Assembly (NCBI GenBank): GCA_024434165.1
Contig: QMIW01000001.1
Span: forward strand, 1 to 64,000
DNA: 64,000 nt
Direction of reading: 5' to 3'
Origin: Chloroflexota bacterium
GTDB lineage: Bacteria > Chloroflexota > Anaerolineae > Anaerolineales > Villigracilaceae
Below the pieces are notes generated by a model that ran no database searches, was not told the origin of the DNA, and was given only the letters and a program-made list of their open reading frames with translations. The position numbers and the translations under genes are program-made. Of the stretch, positions 43,361 to 52,513 are shown in pieces. Every line of letters starts with the position of its first letter. Within the stretch, counting starts at the first letter, position 1.

Positions 43361-44782
43361 TTAAATCTGTTTGAAATGAAACTCTTCGGGCAGAAGTTGG
43401 AAGGCTTCTTCCCGCGTGATTTCGCCGTTGTTGGCTTGCGCCATCACCTGAACGTTGTCGTCGCGCAATTTGAACATGCGCAACAGCGGCAGCGCAAGCA
43501 GGGCGCCGATGACGGGAAAGATGGAATACATCATCCAGATGCCCTTGAGAGTTTCAGGCGTTTGAATCGCGCCCGCGCCTTCCACAAACCCAAAGTACGC
43601 CAGACCCGCCAGGGCAATGGCGGCGGAGAGACCGTTCATCAACTTGGTGGCGAAGGTTTGCAGGGAGAAGGTGATGCCTTCGGCGCGCTCGCCCGTTTTG
43701 AATGTGCCATATTCAACGCAATCGGGCGTAAACATAAACGTGAGGATGCCCGTCAGCGCCGCGCCGAGGTTGCGAAGAACCAGGATGAGCATGAAAAGCG
43801 GGTAATTTTCGTATCCGACAAAGTAGATGACCACGCTGAAAACGATAAAGAAGATGATGGAGAACACATACAGGTTAAATTTGCCAAAGCGTTTGGTGAG
43901 CGCGGGCGTGAATGCGGCGAGTAATAACATGGGCAGGATGGTGATTCCCAGCAGGGTGGTTGCCGCCTGTGGGTTGCCGAGGTTGTTTACCGCAAAATAG
44001 GGAGTGAGCGTCAGCACGGTGTTGGTCAGCGAATAGACCACCATCGAGGCGTAAAAAATCAGCAGGTATTTGTTGCCTTTGAGGTATTTCCAGATGTCGC
44101 CCAGCGAGGGGGCGTTTTCCTTCCTGCTTAGGACGCGCTCCTGCGCCAGATTGGTAACAGGGTACTTGGCGATGACGCCAATCACGGAAATCGCAAGGGC
44201 GGTGGCAAGCCAGCCGATTTTTGGATAAAGCAGGGGGACGCCAAGCGCGATGGTGATTGTGCCAATCATTCCGCCCACGCGCCCGATGGAAATGATAACG
44301 GTTCGCTCCTGAATGTTTTCGGTCATGGCGGTGGTCAAGGCGAAGATGGGCGCGTCGGTGAGGGTGTAGGTTAAATCCCATAACAGGTAGGCGATCATCG
44401 CCCAGACAATTTTCATCTCCAGCGAGATGGAAGCGGGCATGGCAAAAATCAGGACGGTGGTGATGGCAATGGGGATGATAGACCAGCGAATCCAGGGCAG
44501 GAATTTTCCGCGTTTGGGTTTGGAGCGGTCAATGATGACCCCAAAAATTGGGTCATTGACGGCGTCCCAAATCTTTGCGACCAGAAAGATGGTCGCTACG
44601 GCGGCGGCGGTGATGCCCTGATCGGTGAGGAAGATTTGGTGGAAGTTCAAGAGCAGCATGTAGATGATGCTCTGCCCAAAGAAATAGACACCATAAGCAG
44701 TGCGCTCTGGCTTTGACGTTTGAAAAGCGACAGCAGGGCTGCCTGTTTGCGCTTTCAGGGACGTTACGTTATTTGTCTCCAT
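43361..44782 (-). CDS. GPH-family sugar:cation symporter (MFS)
   Basis: 473 aa, 12 membrane helices. Hallmarks: VAKIWDAVNDPIFGVIIDRSKPKRGKF (the GPH/MelB signature in loop 2-3) and YVLWDLTYTLTDAPIFALT-like block in helix 4. Such carriers bring in disaccharides, pentosides or hexuronides with Na+ or H+. The position with sulfatases suggests it takes up a desulfated or sulfated sugar. Confidence 0.92.
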   Translation of the reverse strand: METNNVTSLKAQTGSPAVAFQTSKPERTAYGVYFFGQSIIYMLLLNFHQIFLTDQGITAAAVATIFLVAKIWDAVNDPIFGVIIDRSKPKRGKFLPWIRWSIIPIAITTVLIFAMPASISLEMKIVWAMIAYLLWDLTYTLTDAPIFALTTAMTENIQERTVIISIGRVGGMIGTITIALGVPLLYPKIGWLATALAISVIGVIAKYPVTNLAQERVLSRKENAPSLGDIWKYLKGNKYLLIFYASMVVYSLTNTVLTLTPYFAVNNLGNPQAATTLLGITILPMLLLAAFTPALTKRFGKFNLYVFSIIFFIVFSVVIYFVGYENYPLFMLILVLRNLGAALTGILTFMFTPDCVEYGTFKTGERAEGITFSLQTFATKLMNGLSAAIALAGLAYFGFVEGAGAIQTPETLKGIWMMYSIFPVIGALLALPLLRMFKLRDDNVQVMAQANNGEITREEAFQLLPEEFHFKQI

Positions 44783-44790
44783 GTCTCTCT

Positions 44791-46125
44791 CTATGCCAGT
44801 TCGGCGCGGCGTTTTGCCAGCGTGTCATCCAGCGCCATGCGGTCACGGTGATAGTAGGGGTAGAAGGCAAACCACGAGAGAACACTGAAAGCGAGCGAGA
44901 CGGTCACCGACCAGAAGAACAGATTGGTGAGCGTAATTTGGTTGCCGATAATACCAACCAGCGCGGCGATGGCGGCTTGAACCAATCCGTTTGCCAGACG
45001 GTTGGCAGCGTAGGCGGTGCTGCGCTGTTCGGGCAGGTTGACGGCGGCGATCATCGAGGCGATTGCGGCGGGAAATGCCATGTCCATGAACAAGCCAAAC
45101 AGCAGGGCGAAGGCAAAGAAGGTCATCATATTGCCCGTCACCTGCTGGAAGAAGAAGTAGCCCAAAACTGCCATCATGGCGCGCGAACCCTGCGCGATGA
45201 ACAGCCGTCCATAACGCGGGTTTTTGCGTTCCGCCCAGTCGCCCAGCAGACCGCCAATCAGCGTGCTTAATGCCGAGCCGATGACGATGCCTGTCAGCAC
45301 GGTGGTGGCTTGACCGGGGCGGAAGCCGCGCTCATCCACCAGCCAGGTAACGGCAAAGGTCAGGATGGTCAGTTGAACAGGCACGCCGAAAATCTTTTCA
45401 AAAATCAACAGCAGGTTGGTCGGCACGCGGAAGATGGCCGCCACGCTCTGCCACGAAAACGTGTATTTTTTTTCAGACTTCTGCGCCACATCGGCAATGA
45501 CGGCTTCCGCGCCGCCGCGCGGCGGTTCTTTAAGGAAGAAGGCAAAGAGCAGACCGCTCAACATGCTCAGCGCGCCGAAGGTGACAAAACCGATGCGCCA
45601 GCCGGTTTCGGGAATTTCCGCCATGCGCCCAAAGAACAGGATGCTGACGATGACTGCCAGCGAGGAAATCATGCGCATAATGCCGAAGACCTTGCCGCGC
45701 TCCTTTTGCGGAAACAGGTCGGTGAGCATGGAGTTCATCGGCGAGCCGAGCGCCACCAGCCCAATGGCGGCGATGATGCGCAGGGAAAGCAGCATCTCGT
45801 AACTGGCGGAGAAACCGATCAACAACGTCCACAAGCCCCACAGCCCCGTGCCGATAATCAGAATGCGCTTGCGGCTGAAGCGGTCTGCGAGCATTCCCCA
45901 GATGGGACCAAAAATCATTTCCATCACTTTGCCCAAACTGGTGATTGTGCCAAGATGGGCGGTGGTCATATTGAGCGAAGCGCGGATGGCGGGGAACATG
46001 GAAGACATCGCCTGGTCTTCGCCCGCGTCCACAATGCCGGCGAAAGCCAGCGTTACCACATTGCGCCAGCGTCCCTTGATGGGCGTGGCTTCGGTGGCGG
46101 GAAGCGTTTCGGAAACAGCAGTCAT
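44791..46125 (-). CDS. MFS transporter, 12-helix
   Basis: 444 aa. The N-terminal half carries ITSLGKVMEMIFGPIWGMLADRFSRKRILI (the MFS loop 2-3 signature GxLaDRxxrkr) and helices to about residue 170, then a central cytoplasmic loop (ADVAQKSEKKYTF) and six more helices. Substrate unknown. ATG 46125 is preceded by AGGAG. It is 8 bases upstream of the GPH gene, so both are co-expressed. Confidence 0.85.
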   Translation of the reverse strand: MTAVSETLPATEATPIKGRWRNVVTLAFAGIVDAGEDQAMSSMFPAIRASLNMTTAHLGTITSLGKVMEMIFGPIWGMLADRFSRKRILIIGTGLWGLWTLLIGFSASYEMLLSLRIIAAIGLVALGSPMNSMLTDLFPQKERGKVFGIMRMISSLAVIVSILFFGRMAEIPETGWRIGFVTFGALSMLSGLLFAFFLKEPPRGGAEAVIADVAQKSEKKYTFSWQSVAAIFRVPTNLLLIFEKIFGVPVQLTILTFAVTWLVDERGFRPGQATTVLTGIVIGSALSTLIGGLLGDWAERKNPRYGRLFIAQGSRAMMAVLGYFFFQQVTGNMMTFFAFALLFGLFMDMAFPAAIASMIAAVNLPEQRSTAYAANRLANGLVQAAIAALVGIIGNQITLTNLFFWSVTVSLAFSVLSWFAFYPYYHRDRMALDDTLAKRRAELA

Positions 46126-46143
46126 GGGAACTCCTTTTAATAT

Positions 46144-46221
46144 GACCCTCACCCTGCCCTCTCCCAAAGGGAGAGGGAATCCCCTTCCCCATTCGGGGGA
46201 AGGGCTGGGGATGAGGGTGAG
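46144..46221. repeat. Nested inverted repeat (CCCTCACCC...GGGTGAG type)
   Basis: Outer arms CTCACCCT/AGGGTGAG, with inner CCCTCTCCC/GGGAGAGGG and CCTTCCCC/GGGGGAAGG hairpins. A common intergenic palindrome type in Chloroflexota and related genomes. Lies just before the MFS start. Confidence 0.6.
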
Positions 46222-46224
46222 AGA

Positions 46225-46971
46225 TTATTTTTCCAACTGCGAAAAAAACTGCGCGACACGCTGATACACGATTTCATGCTCCACGTCCAGCGTGATGACG
46301 TGTCCGCTTTTTTCGAGCCAAAGCGTCTCTTTGTGGGGCGTGGTCAGGCGCTCGCTCAACAAGTCCAGCGCATTCGGCTCGACCACTTTGTCGCCGCGCG
46401 ATTGAATGAGCAGGACAGGCACATTGATCTTCGGCAGACCTGCCTGCATCAGTTTCGCCAGCCCAGCCGCTTCCGCGATGGCATGAGGCACAAAATAACG
46501 ATACGATGTTTCGGCGGCAATTCCCACCGCGCCCGGCTTTTTGAATTTGGGGACAAATAAACTGAGCGGGCGCATCAAGGGGACGCGCCAATCATTCGTC
46601 AGCCCATAGGGCGCGGATAACGCCGCCACACCGCTGACCTGATAACGGTTTGCCGTGATCAGAGTCAGGATTCCGCCCATGGAGAGTCCCGCCACATAAA
46701 TGTGGTCGCTCATGTCTTTCAAAAGATTCAAGCCGTCTTCCACGGCGGTAATCCAATCGCGCCAGGCGGGACGGCGCAAATCGTCCACATGCGTGCCGTG
46801 TCCGGGCAGGCGGATGCCCAGCGCGGTGTAGCCTTGCGTTTCATTCAGATATTTCCCCAGTCCGCGCATGGCGGCGGGCGAGCCGGTGAAGCCGTGAATC
46901 AACAAAACGCCCGTGTGGCTGCCGGGAAAAAGGAACGGCTCCGCGCCGGGCATGGTAAGAAATTGATTCAT
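46225..46971 (-). CDS. Carboxylesterase/lysophospholipase-type alpha/beta hydrolase
   Basis: 248 aa. LLIHGFTGSPAAMRGL (HGFTG oxyanion), VAGLSMGGILTL (GLSMGG elbow, catalytic Ser), and SGHVITLDVEHE (His) close to the C-terminus; like Est30. Start at 46971. It probably deacylates small esters. Co-directional with the ABC operon. Confidence 0.88.
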   Translation of the reverse strand: MNQFLTMPGAEPFLFPGSHTGVLLIHGFTGSPAAMRGLGKYLNETQGYTALGIRLPGHGTHVDDLRRPAWRDWITAVEDGLNLLKDMSDHIYVAGLSMGGILTLITANRYQVSGVAALSAPYGLTNDWRVPLMRPLSLFVPKFKKPGAVGIAAETSYRYFVPHAIAEAAGLAKLMQAGLPKINVPVLLIQSRGDKVVEPNALDLLSERLTTPHKETLWLEKSGHVITLDVEHEIVYQRVAQFFSQLEK

Positions 46972-46973
46972 TT

Positions 46974-48026
46974 TTATTTTTCCTCTAAAGGTTGAAAACC
47001 GCCGCCTAATATTTCCTGCGTGGGCATGACCACCACAAAGGCTTGCGGGTCTTGGGCGCTAACAATGGATTTCAGATGCGCCACTTCCGTTACCGTGAGC
47101 GCCACCATCAAAACCGGGCGATCCTGATGCGAGTAGATACCCTGCCCGGAAAGGAGTGTGCCGCTGCGCTTCATCTCTTTGATGATTTTTTCCGAGACCG
47201 CCTGCGGGTCTTTGGTCACAACCAGCGCCAGGATGCGGCGGCGGCGGCGGGAAACGCGTTCTTTTTTTAATGGTTCGAAATCTGGTTTCACCCTCATCGC
47301 GCGCCAAAGCGAATTCATCATTGGCATACCATCGAACTTTGGCAGCACTTCGCCGCTGGCTTGCGTCAGCCCGGCGGTTAAAATTCCCACCAAAACCAGC
47401 GCTCCGTTGAATATCAAACCTAAAATCAACATGGTCGTGCCAGAGATGGGACCAAGCGCTGAGCGTGTCACAAATTCCGCCCAGGCAGCGGCGGGAACGG
47501 GGTGCAGATATACTTTGAGCGCCCAGACCATTCCCACTAGAAGAAAAATCCAAAAGTAGTTGCGGCGAAAGCGACGTCCGAAGGCTTCCCAAATGCTGAT
47601 GGGAAATTCGGGCGTAAGCAGCGTTTCCGCAAGGTTCTCCGCCCATTCGGGGTGGGGCGCAAACGGGGGCGCAAGCATGGCGGCGAAGAAGTCGGTCTCC
47701 ATCAGGCGGGCGCGGTATGCCCATAATTCGTAATAACGGTAACGTCTCGCTTCTATCCACAGAAAAATGGCGATCAAGAGAGTATTAATCAGCAGGACGC
47801 CGTGGTGATTGTTGGGGGATGAAAGGGCAAAAGAAATTGCCGCGCTGGTGGTGACAACCGCCCAATTCGTTGTATTATCCAATCTCATGCGCCAAGTGTT
47901 GGAACGCTGGATTTCGGCGCGGTAATAATGCACCATCGCTGTGGTAAATTCAGAGGGGCGCAGGTGGTAGCCGCGATACGACCAGACCGATTCGTCGGCG
48001 CCGGAAGCGGGTCTTTCTTCAGTCAT
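46974..48026 (-). CDS. DUF2270 membrane protein fused to a DUF2179-like domain
   Basis: 350 aa. N-terminal DUF2270 part with four helices: LDNTTNWAVVTTSAAISFAL, LLINTLLIAIFLWIEARRYRY, NYFWIFLLVGMVWALKVYL and TTMLILGLIFNGALVLVGIL. The C-terminal ~85 residues (VTKDPQAVSEKIIKEMKRSG ... VVMPTQEILGGGF) match the DUF2179 ligand-binding-like domain normally seen at the end of YitT-type proteins. I have not seen this pairing described; role unknown. Confidence 0.7.
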   Translation of the reverse strand: MTEERPASGADESVWSYRGYHLRPSEFTTAMVHYYRAEIQRSNTWRMRLDNTTNWAVVTTSAAISFALSSPNNHHGVLLINTLLIAIFLWIEARRYRYYELWAYRARLMETDFFAAMLAPPFAPHPEWAENLAETLLTPEFPISIWEAFGRRFRRNYFWIFLLVGMVWALKVYLHPVPAAAWAEFVTRSALGPISGTTMLILGLIFNGALVLVGILTAGLTQASGEVLPKFDGMPMMNSLWRAMRVKPDFEPLKKERVSRRRRRILALVVTKDPQAVSEKIIKEMKRSGTLLSGQGIYSHQDRPVLMVALTVTEVAHLKSIVSAQDPQAFVVVMPTQEILGGGFQPLEEK

Positions 48027-48034
48027 TGCAATCC

Positions 48035-48868
48035 TTATCCTTTCAGGGCGCCCAGTGTCAATCCCTTAATAATATAGCGTTGGGCGAAGGCAACCATCAG
48101 CAGGGCGGGGATCATGGCAAAGAATGCGCCCGCCGCCATTTCGCCGTAACGGATACTGTATTCCTGCACAAAACTGGAGATACCGACCGGGATGGTCATG
48201 CCGCGCGGCGTGCTGGTCAGCGAGAGGGAGAAGAGGAAGTCGCGCCATGAGAAGATGAACGCCAGCGCACCCGCAGCGGCGATGCCCGGCTGAATCATCG
48301 GGAGCAGAACCTGGGTCAGGGATTGGAAGCGGTTCGCGCCGTCCACCATGGCGGCTTCTTCCAGTTCCTTGGGAACGTCTGCAAAGAAGTCCAGCAAAAT
48401 CCAAGTGGCGGTGGGCAGGTTCAAAACGATGTGACCCATGATGACCGCCAACACTGTGTCGTAGATGTTGAGCGAGCGGGCAATCAGGTAGAAAGGTCCC
48501 AAAAATGTGACAGGCGGAAGCATATGAATGAATAAAATCATTCCCAGCAGTAAGCCGCTCCACAGGGGACGCCAGCGAAAACGGCTGAGGCTGTATGCCG
48601 CCAAACTGGCAATTACCAGCACGATCACCATTGTGCCAGCGGCAACCACAAGACTGTTAAATGTAAGCCGTAAAAAGTTGCTCTGACTGGGGTCAAAGAG
48701 TCTTTCGTAATTGACCAGTGTGGGCGTAAATGCCAGGCTGCCGGAAATAATGTCGCGGAAGAGTTTAAGGGAGGTCATCAGCGTGAAAAAAATGGGAACC
48801 AGCGTAAAAACCACCACAAACATCAGAAAGCCGTGCCGAAAAACGGGTTCAATGGAAAATTTCTTCAT
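48035..48868 (-). CDS. ABC sugar transporter permease, MalG-type
   Basis: 277 aa, six helices. The EAA loop reads LEEAAMVDGANRFQSLTQVLLPMIQPG, the ATPase-contact motif of MalG-like permeases. ATG 48868 is preceded by AGGAG. Partner of the MalF-type gene 13 bases upstream. The ATPase is missing nearby, so a shared MsmK-type ATPase is likely. Confidence 0.92.
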   Translation of the reverse strand: MKKFSIEPVFRHGFLMFVVVFTLVPIFFTLMTSLKLFRDIISGSLAFTPTLVNYERLFDPSQSNFLRLTFNSLVVAAGTMVIVLVIASLAAYSLSRFRWRPLWSGLLLGMILFIHMLPPVTFLGPFYLIARSLNIYDTVLAVIMGHIVLNLPTATWILLDFFADVPKELEEAAMVDGANRFQSLTQVLLPMIQPGIAAAGALAFIFSWRDFLFSLSLTSTPRGMTIPVGISSFVQEYSIRYGEMAAGAFFAMIPALLMVAFAQRYIIKGLTLGALKG

Positions 48869-48881
48869 GGCGATTCTCCTG

Positions 48882-49823
48882 CTATGCCTGGGCGCGTTGC
48901 CCAACCCGACGGTAAAAGATGACGAAGATGGAAATTATGAGCGCCAGCCCGAGCGCGAGGAAAGAAGCGTACCCCAGACGGAACTGCCCGGAGAATACGT
49001 CATAAATATACAAACTGATGACTTCAGTGGCGGTGCCGGGACCGCCGCCGGTCAGGAGGAAAATTTCATCAAAGACTTTGAAGGCAAAAATGGTGCGAAG
49101 CATGACGGCGGTGAGCAACGTGGGGCGCAGAAGGGGCAGGGTGATATAGCGCAGGATTTGGGATTCAGACGCCCCGTCCACGCGGGCGGCTTCGTTCACT
49201 TCCTGCGGCAGGGATTCCAACCCCGCCAGGATGATCAGAAACATGAAGCTGGTCCAGTGCCACAAGTCCACCAGAATGACGGATGGCATTGCCAGCTGGG
49301 GGTCCGCCGTCCAGGTAGGACCGGGAATGCCAAACACCGCCAGCGCTTGATTAATAAAACCGTAGTTGTAGTCGTACATCAACCGCCACATGGTGCCGAT
49401 GGCGATGGGCGGAACCAGCAGGGGAATCAGCAATACCGTGCGGTATAAGCCCACAAAATGGTTGCTGCGGCTGACCAGAAGGGAGATGACTAGAGCGAGA
49501 ATCGTCTCGATGATGACGACGGCTATCACAAAAACAAGGGTATTTTTCAGAGCGGTCGGCACAACCGGGTCTTGCCGCGCCGTTTCGAGGTGCTTCAAGC
49601 CGACAAACTCCCAGACGGTTTCTCCTTTGACAATATCTACTTCCGATACGCTCATGCGGATTAATTGATAACTGGGGTACGCTACCAGCAGGAGCAGGGT
49701 GATGACCAGCGGAGCGACCGTCCAATATTGGAAGGTGCGATCTATAAATTTACCTAGGCGGCTGGAAATTCCAACCTGGTTGGGTGTGGGAGAAAGTTTG
49801 GAAGGGTTCACGGCGACTCGCAA
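48882..49823 (-). CDS. ABC sugar transporter permease, MalF-type
   Basis: 313 aa. Six helices with the EAA loop LPQEVNEAARVDGASESQIL followed by RYITLPLLRP. The N-terminal helix is YWTVAPLVITLLLLVAYPSY. No ATG fits the start: candidates are TTG 49823 or GTG 49811. It imports oligosaccharides with the MalG-type permease and the binding protein upstream. Confidence 0.88.
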   Translation of the reverse strand: MRVAVNPSKLSPTPNQVGISSRLGKFIDRTFQYWTVAPLVITLLLLVAYPSYQLIRMSVSEVDIVKGETVWEFVGLKHLETARQDPVVPTALKNTLVFVIAVVIIETILALVISLLVSRSNHFVGLYRTVLLIPLLVPPIAIGTMWRLMYDYNYGFINQALAVFGIPGPTWTADPQLAMPSVILVDLWHWTSFMFLIILAGLESLPQEVNEAARVDGASESQILRYITLPLLRPTLLTAVMLRTIFAFKVFDEIFLLTGGGPGTATEVISLYIYDVFSGQFRLGYASFLALGLALIISIFVIFYRRVGQRAQA

Positions 49824-49845
49824 TGGATAGTTGAGTTAAAGAAAA

Positions 49846-49874
49846 GGGGAGGCGAATATTTCGTTCACCTCCCC
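49846..49874 (-). terminator. Hairpin between binding protein and permease genes
   Basis: GGGGAGG(C/T)GAA paired arms (11 bp, one G-T), loop about 7, followed on the minus strand by TTTTC. It probably lowers permease expression relative to the binding protein, a common arrangement in sugar ABC operons. Confidence 0.7.
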
Positions 49875-49883
49875 TGATACGAC

Positions 49884-51305
49884 TTACTCAGCCAGCGGCT
49901 TGACTTTATAACCGGCGTCGGTCAAGATTTTGTGAATCTCTTTCGCGCCTTCCAAAAGCGCCTGTTCGGGCGTAATTTCAGAAATCAACGCCTGCTTCAA
50001 GCGGCGATCCAAGACCTCAATGATTTGAGGCGTTTCCGCCAGGCGCGGCTGGGCATGAATGAACGGCGTGCTATCTGCCATGGCTTTCATCCACCAACCC
50101 AGCTTGGGGTCGTTTGCCATTTCTTCGTACACATCCTGGCGGACGGGGATCGCGCCAGATTGGGCGTAGAATAGCTGCGCATCCTTGCTCAACGCCCAAT
50201 TTAGAAAGGCGAGCGCGGCTTGCTTGCGCTCATCGGGCAGGTTGTGGGGTACGCCCATCACCCAGATGCCGGACATGGTGGCGTTCATGCCCGCCGCCGA
50301 GCCAGGAACCGGCACAGCCGCCACGTTCCCGATCACAGTGGATTTTTCGGGGTTGTCAAAGTCGGGCGCTGCGGCTCCCACCAATACCATCTGGGGGACT
50401 TTTCCGCTCGCCATGAGCGCAATCATTTCCGCCTGACCGTTATCCGCGAAGTTGGCAGGACCGTACTCGGTTCCGAGTTTGAGCCATGTGTTCAGGGCTT
50501 CCAAGCCTTCGGGGCTGTTGAGGGTTACTTCCCATTCGCCAGTCTGCTCGTCCAGTTTGATGACGTTGCCGCCATAACTGGCAAGGAAAGCCTGGAATTC
50601 CCAGTTGGGCGGGTTGGCGCGCACCACATAGCCGGACATATCTCCACTTTTGAGCGCTTGCGCGGCGGCTTCTACATCCGCCCAGGTCTGGGGAGCAGCC
50701 AGTCCTTGCGCCTCGAACAGATCCTTGCGGTAGAAGTAGAGCATGATGTTGCCATTGATCGGCAAGCCGTACAACTCGCCCTTTTCAGACGAGTAGCCCA
50801 ATTCGGAGTCCCAACGAGTCGCCCATTCGTATTCGATGATCTGCGGGTCGAGTTCAAAGTTCGGGTCAATGTCCTTGATGGGCGTCACCAGTCCGTCGGC
50901 ATAGAACTGCATGTACCACTGCTCGTTCAGCGTCAGGATGTCAAATTCGCTTTCAGAGGCTTGCACGGCGTTTCGGGATTTTTCCAACATGCCGTTGAAC
51001 GGAGTGCGGTTCAACGTGACCTGGTTGCCGGTCTCTTCCACATACTTGTTGACCAGCGCCTCGAAACCAGCCAGCCACGGGGATTCATTGATGAGGATGG
51101 TGATGGGAGGCAGGGGCTTGGGTTCTTCAGTGGCGGTGGGAACAGCCTCGGTGGCAGCCGCTTCGGTGGGAACTTCAGTCGGGGCGGGCGCTTCGGTCGT
51201 TGCGGCAGCGGGACCGCACGCGGCAAGCAGGAACGAAAAGACGACCAGCAGGCTGAGGCTGAGGAAAAGACCGCGTTGCGTCTTTTTCATAAAGTGTAGA
51301 TTCAT
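49884..51305 (-). CDS. ABC transporter sugar-binding lipoprotein
   Basis: 473 aa. The signal peptide ends at LLAACG (lipid Cys). A Thr/Ala/Pro-rich linker (TEAPAPTEVPTEAAA) leads to a two-lobe solute-binding fold of family 1: WLAGFEALVNKYVEETGN, GLPINGNIMLYFYRKDL, WVMGVPHNLPDERKQAALAFLNW. ATG 51305 has AAAGGAG upstream. It captures an oligosaccharide outside the membrane for the two permeases downstream. Confidence 0.93.
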   Translation of the reverse strand: MNLHFMKKTQRGLFLSLSLLVVFSFLLAACGPAAATTEAPAPTEVPTEAAATEAVPTATEEPKPLPPITILINESPWLAGFEALVNKYVEETGNQVTLNRTPFNGMLEKSRNAVQASESEFDILTLNEQWYMQFYADGLVTPIKDIDPNFELDPQIIEYEWATRWDSELGYSSEKGELYGLPINGNIMLYFYRKDLFEAQGLAAPQTWADVEAAAQALKSGDMSGYVVRANPPNWEFQAFLASYGGNVIKLDEQTGEWEVTLNSPEGLEALNTWLKLGTEYGPANFADNGQAEMIALMASGKVPQMVLVGAAAPDFDNPEKSTVIGNVAAVPVPGSAAGMNATMSGIWVMGVPHNLPDERKQAALAFLNWALSKDAQLFYAQSGAIPVRQDVYEEMANDPKLGWWMKAMADSTPFIHAQPRLAETPQIIEVLDRRLKQALISEITPEQALLEGAKEIHKILTDAGYKVKPLAE

Positions 51306-51397
51306 TGTTTCTCTCCTTTTGGGTTCAAAGTGTTGATTGAAGAACAACCTATGTCTTTACAAGTGTTTTAGAAATGCCTCCTTTCAAACCATACATC

Positions 51398-52414
51398 TCA
51401 TTGGCGCACAGCGGGCGCGGTTGAGTTTCTGATAACGAGAGATGTATCCAACATAATTTGGGCTGGAACAGAATCATGGCTGCCGCGAATGAATGACAAC
51501 AGAGTCTCAGCGGCGATACGCCCTTTTTGGTAGGTATCCTGCCGAATGGTGGTGAGAGGCGGGCTGGAAAATCGGGCAAGGCTGACATCGTCGAAACCAA
51601 CCACAGATACGTCTTCAGGCACGCGAAGGTCCAATTCCTTCAACGCCTGCACCGCGCCAAACGCCATCATGTCGTCGCCGCAAATTAGGGCGCTGGGAGG
51701 ATCAGGAAGCTTCATCGCCTGGATTGCCAGCGCATGTCCCGATTCAGAGGTAAAACTACCTTCCAGAATGTATTTCTCCACGAGAGGCAGATCATTTTTT
51801 ATCAAGGAATTGCGATACCCCTGTTCGCGCAGACGTACGGATACAAGACTCTTGGGTCCCGTTAATAGCGCAATATGGCGATGACCCAGGGAGACTAAAT
51901 ATTCCATTGCCTGTTCTACGCCACCCGCAAAATCAGCATCCACCCAGTGGGTCGAATTGTCGTTCTCAGCAATACGACAGGTTCCAATGCAGGGAACGCC
52001 GCTTTCTGCCAAACCTTCCAGATTGGGATCGCCAAGCGGAATGCTCATCAAGATCAAACCGTCTACCTGCCGTTGAGTATATAAATTTGCATATGGTATC
52101 CTGCCATGTGCAAGTTGGAGAAGCAAATTAACATTGTTTGCACTTAGAACTTCAGCAATACCCCGCAATACTTCCGTGAAAAACGGGTGAGTGAAAATGT
52201 AATCCGCAGAATGGGGGATGATCACACCAATGGTGTTTGTTCTTCCGTTAACCAGGCTACGTGCCATGTTATTCGGCTGATACCCCAGTTCCAGGATTGC
52301 CTGCTGGACTTTTTGGCGGGTCTCCGAGGAAACTTCTGCCATGTTGTTAACGACTCTCGATACGGTCTTGATGGAAACACCTGAAAGTTGGGCTACATCT
52401 TTGATTGTCGCCAT
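51398..52414 (-). CDS. LacI-family transcription regulator
   Basis: 338 aa. HTH MATIKDVAQLSGVSIKTVSRV, hinge-helix LGYQPNNMARSL, and a periplasmic-binding-like sensor (NTIGVIIPHSADYIFTHPFF, ICGDDMMAFGAVQAL, VVGFDDVSLARF). It likely controls the ABC operon downstream and the divergent cupin gene, through palindromes at 52448-52475. ATG 52414 is chosen over the GTG two codons upstream. Confidence 0.93.
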   Translation of the reverse strand: MATIKDVAQLSGVSIKTVSRVVNNMAEVSSETRQKVQQAILELGYQPNNMARSLVNGRTNTIGVIIPHSADYIFTHPFFTEVLRGIAEVLSANNVNLLLQLAHGRIPYANLYTQRQVDGLILMSIPLGDPNLEGLAESGVPCIGTCRIAENDNSTHWVDADFAGGVEQAMEYLVSLGHRHIALLTGPKSLVSVRLREQGYRNSLIKNDLPLVEKYILEGSFTSESGHALAIQAMKLPDPPSALICGDDMMAFGAVQALKELDLRVPEDVSVVGFDDVSLARFSSPPLTTIRQDTYQKGRIAAETLLSFIRGSHDSVPAQIMLDTSLVIRNSTAPAVRQ

Positions 52415-52447
52415 TGGCACATCCTTTTATTGTAGGTAAAATACATA

Positions 52448-52475
52448 ATGACAACGTTTACTGACAACGTTGTCA
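52448..52475. promoter_or_regulatory. LacI-type operator pair
   Basis: A perfect 14-bp palindrome TGACAACGTTGTCA (52462-52475) preceded 14 bases earlier by a near-copy (TGACAACGTTTACT, 52448-52461, matching 10-11 positions). The central CG flanked by AA/TT is the usual LacI-family operator form. It lies between the divergent lacI-type and cupin genes. Confidence 0.8.
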
Positions 52476-52513
52476 TTAAATATCATCATTTTTTCACTCT
52501 GTCAAGGAAAATC

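Noticed and set aside
43256-43924. 222-codon plus-strand frame
   Set aside because: Antisense to the GPH carrier gene and rich in Arg/His from reversed membrane codons; a shadow.
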